Positions 4,385 to 9,039 of a stretch of DNA of 9,039 nt are shown piece after piece. A model generated the notes under the pieces. That model saw only the letters and a program-made list of their open reading frames with translations, ran no database searches and had not been told where the DNA came from. The number at the start of each line of letters is the position of its first letter. Within the stretch, counting starts at the first letter, position 1. The stretch covers positions 1 to 9,039 of the forward strand of contig JAIDKM010000374.1 of NCBI GenBank assembly GCA_029051915.1. Direction: 5' to 3'. The stretch comes from Alistipes sp. (GTDB lineage: Bacteria; Bacteroidota; Bacteroidia; Bacteroidales; Rikenellaceae). The position numbers were made by a program, and so were the translations under genes.

Positions 4385-5944
4385 ATGAAAAAATTCATTC
4401 CGATTCTCTTCGGGCTTCTCGCCGTTTTCCCGTCGCAGGCGGCTCGTCCGCGGCTGGTCGTGCAGATCGTCGTCGGGTCGATGCGCGCCGGGGATCTCGA
4501 CCGCTATGCCGCTCACTTCGGCGAGGGCGGTTTCCGGCGGCTCATGGAGGGCGGCGCCCGTTGCACCGGCGCCCGTTACGATTACCAGCAGACTTCCACT
4601 CCCGTGTCGTTGGCCACGCTCACTACGGGGGCCATGCCTTCGACTCACGGCGTCATCGGCTCGCGTTGGCTCGATTATACCGATAACCGCACCGTCTGGC
4701 TCACCGAGGGACGGCAGGGCCCCGGCCCCTACCATCTCATCGCGCCGACGCTCTCCGAAACGTTGTCGCTCCATTCGCCCGACAGCCGGTGCATCACGAT
4801 CGCCGGCGAGGCCGAGTCGGCCGTCGTCATGGGGGGTCGCAGCGGCGAGGTCTATTGGCTCGATCCGCAGCAGGGTAGTTGGACTTCTTCTTACTTCTAT
4901 GCCGCAGAGTTGCCCGAGTGGATCTCGCGCAGCAACCGCCAGCGTTACAACCTCTCTTTCCTCGTCGGCGATTGGCGGACGCTCTACGATCGCAATAACT
5001 ATCGCAATACGCGCCATTGGGACATCTTCCTCTCGGGGCCTTCTCGTCGGGGCGGTGCTTCTCCGGGTGCCGGGCGACTCTCGCTCGCCAGCGATTACGA
5101 GCGCTTGCTCTATACGCCCGCCGGCAATTCGGCTCTCTTGGATTTCGCCAAGCAGGCGATCGTCCAGTGCCGGCTCGGCAGCGATGCGGCGCCCGATTTG
5201 TTGAATATCTGCCTCGATTCTTCGCGCCGCATCACCGAGGCCTACGGGCCCGAGTCGGTCGAGGCCGAGGACATGCTCTACCGGCTCGACCGCGATCTGG
5301 CCGACTTCCTCACCTTTTTGTTCGCTCAGGTCGAGGAGGACGACGTGTTGGTGATCCTCACTTCCGACCACGGCACCAGCCCCTCCTACGATCTCGCCGC
5401 TCCGGCCGCCGACCGCTTCAATTCCCGGCAGTTCGAGGTGATCGTCAACGGGTTCCTCAACGTGCGCTACGGCGCGGGCGACTGGGTCGTGGATTGCAAC
5501 GAGAATTGCATCTGGTTGAATCACAACTTCATCTACGAGCGCGGCCTGAACCTCTCCGACGTGCAGAACGAGGTCGCCATCTTCGCCATGCAGTTCGGCG
5601 GGGTGTCGCATGCGTTGGCCGCCACGGCCATGCGGACAAGTTACTTCGGTAGCGGTTATGCACGGCGCTTGCAGAACAGTTTCTATCCCCGTCGTTCGGG
5701 CGACGTGGTCTTCAACCTCATGCCCGGTTGGATCGGGGAGCGCGACCGGTGCCATTCGTCGTCGGGTTCGATGTACGGCTACGACACCGAGGTGCCGTTG
5801 CTCTTTTTCGGAGCAGGGATCGCTCCGCAGCGCATCCGGCGCCGCGTCGACATGACTTGCGTGGCTCCTACGGCGGCACGGTTTTTAGAGATTTCGGAGC
5901 CGGCGGCTTCCGAGGGCGAGGCCCTGGAGGAGATCGCCGATTAA
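4385..5944 (+). CDS. Secreted PafA-type alkaline phosphatase homologue, probable pseudoenzyme
   Basis: 519 residues with a signal peptide (MKKFIPILFGLLAVFPSQA, cleavage likely after SQA), so periplasmic or exported. The fold signatures follow PafA-type phosphatases of the alkaline phosphatase/NPP superfamily: LVVQIVVGSMR, GEGGFRRLMEGG, TTGAMPSTHGVIG, YGPESVEAEDM, RLDRDLADFL, LTSDHG and YDTEVPLLFFG. Compared from memory with PafA, the active site is mostly gone. The first metal aspartate (VVDQMR) is G31. The xPGH after the nucleophile is lost, though T72 may remain. The active-site Asn is S93. Lys and Arg (KDR) are E142 and E144. The Asp/His metal pair (DYIGH) is R281 and E285. The last His (YDTHVP) is E469. 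Only D328-H329 (SDHG) are kept. The reading frame is intact, so it looks like a maintained non-catalytic protein rather than a decaying gene. It is first in a close-packed cluster; sufE follows after 18 bp. Confidence 0.82.
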   Translation: MKKFIPILFGLLAVFPSQAARPRLVVQIVVGSMRAGDLDRYAAHFGEGGFRRLMEGGARCTGARYDYQQTSTPVSLATLTTGAMPSTHGVIGSRWLDYTDNRTVWLTEGRQGPGPYHLIAPTLSETLSLHSPDSRCITIAGEAESAVVMGGRSGEVYWLDPQQGSWTSSYFYAAELPEWISRSNRQRYNLSFLVGDWRTLYDRNNYRNTRHWDIFLSGPSRRGGASPGAGRLSLASDYERLLYTPAGNSALLDFAKQAIVQCRLGSDAAPDLLNICLDSSRRITEAYGPESVEAEDMLYRLDRDLADFLTFLFAQVEEDDVLVILTSDHGTSPSYDLAAPAADRFNSRQFEVIVNGFLNVRYGAGDWVVDCNENCIWLNHNFIYERGLNLSDVQNEVAIFAMQFGGVSHALAATAMRTSYFGSGYARRLQNSFYPRRSGDVVFNLMPGWIGERDRCHSSSGSMYGYDTEVPLLFFGAGIAPQRIRRRVDMTCVAPTAARFLEISEPAASEGEALEEIAD

Positions 5945-5962
5945 CATTTAATATTGATTCGC

Positions 5963-6400
5963 ATGGACACAATACAGGAGGAGATCATCGAGGAGTTTTC
6001 GGTCTTCGACGACTGGCTCGACCGCTACGATTACCTCATCGGACTGGGTGGACAGTTGCCTCCCATCTCGCCGGAGCACCGCACCGAGCAGTACCAGATC
6101 AGCGGTTGCCAGTCGCGGGTGTGGGTCGACTCCCGGCTCGACAGCGAGGGACTCGTGCGTTTTTCGGCCGACAGCGACGCCATCATCACCAAAGGGATCA
6201 TCGCTTTGTTGATCCGCGTGCTCGACGGCCGTACTCCGCAGCAGATCATCGATACCGACCTCTACTTCATCGACGCCATCGGCTTGAGCGCCAACCTCTC
6301 GCCTACGCGGGCCAACGGCCTCGCCGCAATGGTCAAGCAGATGCGGCTCTACGCGCTGGCTTTCGCCAGCCGCGAAGACCATAAAAACACCGACGCATGA
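5963..6400 (+). CDS. sufE: SufE-family sulfur acceptor for Fe-S cluster assembly
   Basis: SufE takes persulfide sulfur from the cysteine desulfurase SufS and passes it to the SufBCD scaffold (cytosolic). The protein is 145 residues from ATG 5963, normal for the family. Diagnostic parts are the N-terminal helix with FDDWLDRYDYLIGLG, the stretch RTEQYQISGCQSRVW carrying the persulfide cysteine C49, and the C-terminal SPTRANGLAAMVKQM. An in-frame TTG at 5954 would add three residues (MIR); I prefer ATG 5963 because MDTIQEEI is the normal start. The stop overlaps the next gene by 4 bp (ATGA), which implies translational coupling with the DUF59 gene, a functionally related partner. No promoter is seen in the 18 bp upstream, so transcription probably comes from 4315-4346. 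No sufS or sufBCD is in the window. Confidence 0.94.
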   Translation: MDTIQEEIIEEFSVFDDWLDRYDYLIGLGGQLPPISPEHRTEQYQISGCQSRVWVDSRLDSEGLVRFSADSDAIITKGIIALLIRVLDGRTPQQIIDTDLYFIDAIGLSANLSPTRANGLAAMVKQMRLYALAFASREDHKNTDA

Positions 6401-6717
6401 CACCCCAGGAAATTCTCAAGGTCGAGCAGGATATCATCCTCACGCTCAAGAATATCTACGACCCAGAAATTCCGGTCAACATCTACGACCTGGGTCTGAT
6501 CTACGAGATCGACTATACGCCCGACGGCGTGGCCAACATCCGGATGACGCTCACGGCGCCCAACTGCCCGATGGCCGACATGCTCGTCGAGGACGTCAAC
6601 GTGCAGGTGGGCAAGGTTCCCGGCGTGGAGTCGGTGAACGTCGTCTTGACGTTCGACCCCGTGTGGGATCGCAGCATGATGTCGGAGGAGGCTTTGTTGG
6701 AGCTCAATTTGTTGTAG
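6397..6717 (+). CDS. DUF59/MIP18-family Fe-S assembly protein (SufT-like)
   Basis: 106 residues, a complete single MIP18/DUF59 domain. Family signatures are IYDPEIPVNIYDLGLIYEI (20-38) and TLTAPNCPMADML (51-63) with the metal-binding cysteine C57, followed by VPGVESVNVVLTFDPVW. SufT/YitW-type members help mature Fe-S proteins in the cytosol. The start overlaps the sufE stop (ATGA), and the next gene begins 1 nt after its stop, so it is the middle of a tightly packed operon. The pairing with sufE supports an Fe-S role. The C terminus stops shortly after the domain (SEEALLELNLL); it is not an N-terminal domain of an Mrp/ApbC ATPase, which in some bacteria carries a DUF59 fusion. Confidence 0.92.
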   Translation: MTPQEILKVEQDIILTLKNIYDPEIPVNIYDLGLIYEIDYTPDGVANIRMTLTAPNCPMADMLVEDVNVQVGKVPGVESVNVVLTFDPVWDRSMMSEEALLELNLL

Positions 6718-6718
6718 C

Positions 6719-7675
6719 ATGACGGCGGCGCACACGCAGGAGGGGCTCGAACGCTTGCTGACCGGCGCCGGCGATTGCGGCGGTTATCTCGCCGGGCTCG
6801 CTCCGTTGACGCGTAGCGAAGTCTTCACGGCGCTCGTCTTCGACCGCCTGGAGCGGAAGATGCGGCGGGTCGAGGCGCTCCATCGCGAGGCGGGCGAGAA
6901 TTGGAACCAGACTTTCTACCTGCTTTACTTTAGGACTCTGAGCGACTTGCGCAACCAGGAGGCTTACTTGCGCCTGGCCCGGCTCGTGCCTTATAAGGTC
7001 GTGTTGCGCGAGCGGCAGGCTCCGTTCTCCGTCGAGGCCATGTTCTTCGGCGCTTCCGGGTTGTTGGATCTCTTTCCGCCCGACGACCGGACGCTCGCTT
7101 TGCGCGCTTCGTTCGAGCATCTGGCCGCCAAGTATGAGATCAGGCCCATGTCCCTCGACGAGTGGAAATTGCAGGGGCTTCGGCCCGCCAACCATCCCGT
7201 CTTGAGACTCGCGCAGGCCGCCGCTTTTTTCACCCAGGACGAGTTCGTCATGGCTCGGGCGATGGCTTGTCGTTCCGAGGCCGACGTCCGCAGGCTCTTT
7301 TGCATCGAGGCTTCGGATTATTGGAAGTCGCATTGTTTCCCGGGGCTCACCGACAACGGACAGTCTCGGCGCCTCGGTTCTTTCAAGGCCCATATCATCG
7401 GGATCAACCTCGTGGCTATCTTGCAGTTCGCCTACGGTAGTTATACAGGCCGGGAGTCGTTGCGCGACCATGCGCTGGCGCTTCTCGAATCGCTCGCCGC
7501 CGAGGAGAATCGGTTCATTGCCGGGTGGTGCGACCGGGGTCTGCGACCCGCCAGCGCGTTCGATACGCAGGCGCTCCTGCAGCTCTCCACCGAGTTTTGC
7601 GCTCCCGTTTCCGGGAAGCCTCGGTGCGCTTCCTGCCCCGTCGGGCGCCGCATCTTGCAGGCCGCCCAAAAATAG
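6719..7675 (+). CDS. DUF2851-family protein lacking the usual N-terminal domain
   Basis: 318 residues. I recognise the C-terminal two thirds of DUF2851, a Bacteroidetes-centred family of unknown function usually of about 420 residues. Supporting blocks are FDRLERKMRRVE (41-52), NWNQTFYLLYFRTL (61-74), FSVEAMFFGASGLLDL (103-118), WKLQGLRPANHPVLRLAQ (149-166), YWKSHCFPG (201-209), LGSFKAHIIGINLV (219-232) and a terminal cysteine cluster, C294 with CASC (303-306). The family's N-terminal part, which I recall as GPDFxxAR...GxVExH and likening to a nuclease-type fold, is missing. It cannot lie upstream because the gene starts 1 nt after the preceding stop. It is last in the cluster with sufE and the DUF59 gene. 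The cysteines would suit a metal or Fe-S site, but that is inference. Three 15-16 bp units, each ending in an in-frame TAG, cover its 3' end. Confidence 0.75.
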   Translation: MTAAHTQEGLERLLTGAGDCGGYLAGLAPLTRSEVFTALVFDRLERKMRRVEALHREAGENWNQTFYLLYFRTLSDLRNQEAYLRLARLVPYKVVLRERQAPFSVEAMFFGASGLLDLFPPDDRTLALRASFEHLAAKYEIRPMSLDEWKLQGLRPANHPVLRLAQAAAFFTQDEFVMARAMACRSEADVRRLFCIEASDYWKSHCFPGLTDNGQSRRLGSFKAHIIGINLVAILQFAYGSYTGRESLRDHALALLESLAAEENRFIAGWCDRGLRPASAFDTQALLQLSTEFCAPVSGKPRCASCPVGRRILQAAQK

Positions 7676-7705
7676 GCCGGCCCAAAATAGTCTGGCCAGA
7701 AATAG
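7660..7705 (+). repeat. Three degenerate 15-16 bp units, each ending in AAATAG
   Basis: GGCCGCCCAAAAATAG (7660-7675), GCCGGCCCAAAATAG (7676-7690) and TCTGGCCAGAAATAG (7691-7705). The first holds the real stop of the DUF2851 gene. The other two are multiples of three away, so TAG recurs in frame at 7688 and 7703; read-through would give AGPK-stop and SGQK-stop. Two palindromes, GGCCGGCC (7675-7682) and TCTGGCCAGA (7691-7700), fall in the same stretch. It occupies most of the 44-bp gap before the uvrB end. No clear terminator is visible. Confidence 0.6.
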
Positions 7706-7719
7706 TTCGGAGGGGGGGA

Positions 7720-9039
7720 TTACTTCCGTTTTTCGTCGCGGAGTTTCTGCAGTTCGTACATCTGATCCCGGAATCGGGCCGCCGCCAGGAAGTCCAGCGA
7801 CTTCGCGGCTCGTTCCATCTCTTCGCGCGCCCGGGCGATGCGGGCTTCGAGGTCTTCGCCGGCTCCGTAGGGTTTCTCCACGTCGGCCGCCATCAGGTAG
7901 TGTTCTTCGGTCAGAGGGTAGGCTGCGTTTTCGGCTCCGTTCGCCGGGGCTTTGGCTGCCAGCAGCGTGTTTTGGCCCGTGCCGCTTCGTTGGGCCCGGT
8001 GGGGTAGAATGCCGTGTTCCATGTTGTAGCGCACCTGGATTTCCCGGCGGCGGTTGCTTTGGGCTATGGTGTAGCGCATCGACTCGGTGCAGGTGTCGGC
8101 ATAGAGGATCACGTTGCCTTGCGAGTGGCGGGCCGCACGGCCCGCTATCTGCGTCAGCGAGCGGACGTTGCGCAGAAATCCTTCTTTGTCGGCATCCAGA
8201 ATCGCTACCAGCGCCACTTCCGGGAGGTCGAGTCCTTCGCGCAGCAGGTTCACGCCTACCAGTACGTCGAACAGGCCCGCCCGGAGATCTTCCAGTATCT
8301 GAATGCGTTCCAGCGTGTCGACGTCCGAGTGGATGTAGCGGTTGCGCACACCTACACGGTCGAAGTATTTCGACAGTTCTTCGGCCATGCGCTTCGTGAT
8401 CGTCGTTACCAGGATCTTGTCATCGTTCTTCACTCGCTTGTCGATCTCTTCGATCAGGTCGTCTATCTGGTTCAGCGTTACGCGTACTTCCAGGGGAGGA
8501 TCCACCAGTCCCGTCGGGCGGATCAGTTGTTCGACGATCACCCCTTCGCTCTTGGCCAGTTCCCAGTCGGCGGGCGTGGCGCTCACATAGATCGTCGTGC
8601 CTTGCAGTCGTTCGAATTCGTCGAACGTCAGGGGGCGGTTGTCTTTGGCCGCCGGGAGGCGGAATCCGTATTCCACCAGATTCTCTTTGCGCGCATGGTC
8701 TCCGCCGAACATCGCATGTACCTGGGGAATCGTTACATGGCTCTCGTCCACCACCATCAGGTAGTCTTCCGGGAAGTAGTCCAGCAGACAGAACGGGCGC
8801 GTGCCCGCCGCCCGGCCGTCGAAGTAGCGCGAGTAGTTCTCGATGCCCGGGCAGTAGCCCAGTTCTTTTATCATCTCCACATCGTACTCCACGCGTTGTT
8901 TGATGCGTTGGGCTTCCACCGTGCGGCCTTCGTGTTCGAACAGTTCGATTTGCTTGCCCAGATCCAGGTAGATCTGTTGCACGGCCGCATGGATGCGTTC
9001 TTTCGTCGTTACGAAGAGACTCGTAGGGTAGAGCGTCAG
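7720..9039 (-). CDS. uvrB: Excinuclease ABC subunit B, N terminus outside the window
   Basis: UvrB is the DNA-damage-verifying, helicase-like subunit of the UvrABC nucleotide excision repair complex. The frame stays open to the window edge, so the ATG at 8982 is internal. 439 residues are visible against roughly 670; the Walker A region and beta-hairpin lie outside. Visible in order: TLYPTSLFVTTKERI at the edge, GYCPGIENYSRYFDGR, the Walker B-type DESH (8737-8748), VSATPADWE, TITKRMAEELSKYF, the helicase motif V region VGVNLLREGLDLPEV, motif VI QIAGRAAR, and the C-terminal UVR coiled-coil (ARAREEMERAAKSLDFLAAARFRD) that contacts UvrA and UvrC. A low-complexity, Ala-rich linker (LLAAKAPANGAENAAYP) lies before the UVR motif. 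All visible motifs look intact. It converges with the DUF2851 gene across 44 bp. Confidence 0.97.
   Translation of the reverse strand: MTLYPTSLFVTTKERIHAAVQQIYLDLGKQIELFEHEGRTVEAQRIKQRVEYDVEMIKELGYCPGIENYSRYFDGRAAGTRPFCLLDYFPEDYLMVVDESHVTIPQVHAMFGGDHARKENLVEYGFRLPAAKDNRPLTFDEFERLQGTTIYVSATPADWELAKSEGVIVEQLIRPTGLVDPPLEVRVTLNQIDDLIEEIDKRVKNDDKILVTTITKRMAEELSKYFDRVGVRNRYIHSDVDTLERIQILEDLRAGLFDVLVGVNLLREGLDLPEVALVAILDADKEGFLRNVRSLTQIAGRAARHSQGNVILYADTCTESMRYTIAQSNRRREIQVRYNMEHGILPHRAQRSGTGQNTLLAAKAPANGAENAAYPLTEEHYLMAADVEKPYGAGEDLEARIARAREEMERAAKSLDFLAAARFRDQMYELQKLRDEKRK

Noticed and set aside
4196..5755. A 519-residue - strand open frame opposite the phosphatase homologue, and similar ones at 3196-4266 and 6704-7669
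   Set aside because: Antisense shadows caused by GC-biased third positions; their composition is low-complexity and the opposite strands carry clear family motifs.
5954..5962. TTG at 5954 as the sufE start
   Set aside because: It would only add MIR before a normal-looking ATG start (MDTIQEEI); ATG is the more likely initiator.
7470..8399. A 309-residue + strand frame across the DUF2851/uvrB junction
   Set aside because: It runs out of frame through DUF2851 and antisense to uvrB, is full of Pro, Arg, Ser and Cys, and has no domain signature.
1..9039. A new defence or mobile system in the window
   Set aside because: No transposase, recombinase, toxin-antitoxin pair, restriction or phage gene is seen; most genes are conserved housekeeping functions. 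The unusual items are a pseudoenzyme, a shortened DUF2851 protein and repeats.

Overview
The window looks like chromosomal DNA from a GC-rich member of the Bacteroidales; an Alistipes or other Rikenellaceae relative is my best guess. This rests on three things: GSCFA, DUF2851 and PafA-like proteins occurring together, start codons without Shine-Dalgarno sequences, and promoter candidates of the Bacteroidetes type (TAnnTTTG with an upstream TTTG). The genus is inferred from style, not from a marker gene. No mobile element, CRISPR array or stable RNA gene is visible.

Layout. 1-1442 is the 3' three quarters of typA/bipA (+), followed 9 bp later by a small four-helix membrane protein of unknown function (1452-1766). 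A two-copy tandem repeat of about 74 bp (1753-1899) overlaps that gene's stop codon and fills the gap to rpiB (1920-2354, +). rpiB converges on ispE (2361-3173, -), with only 6 bp between the stops; a perfect 20-bp palindrome in the 3' end of ispE could terminate rpiB transcription. ispE diverges from a GSCFA-domain gene (3241-4218, +), and both ATGs sit about 4 nt downstream of a -7-like box. The 166-bp gap at 4219-4384 is packed with hairpins and carries a third, inverted copy of the core of the tandem repeat plus a good promoter. It precedes a four-gene (+) cluster: a secreted PafA-type phosphatase homologue (4385-5944), sufE (5963-6400), a DUF59/SufT-like gene (6397-6717) and a short DUF2851 protein (6719-7675). 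uvrB (7720-9039, -, N terminus outside the window) converges on this cluster.

Functionally most of the window is housekeeping: ribosome-associated GTPase, pentose phosphate isomerase, MEP isoprenoid kinase, Fe-S cluster assembly and nucleotide excision repair. The accessory interest lies in four places. The phosphatase homologue keeps the fold signatures but appears to have lost nearly all catalytic and metal-binding residues. The DUF2851 protein lacks the usual N-terminal domain. An interspersed hairpin repeat family shows compensatory changes between copies and in one copy carries promoter elements. Several gene ends carry unusual short repeats. I found no convincing multi-gene defence or other new system; the best candidate for something undescribed is the pseudo-phosphatase at the head of the sufE/SufT/DUF2851 cluster.
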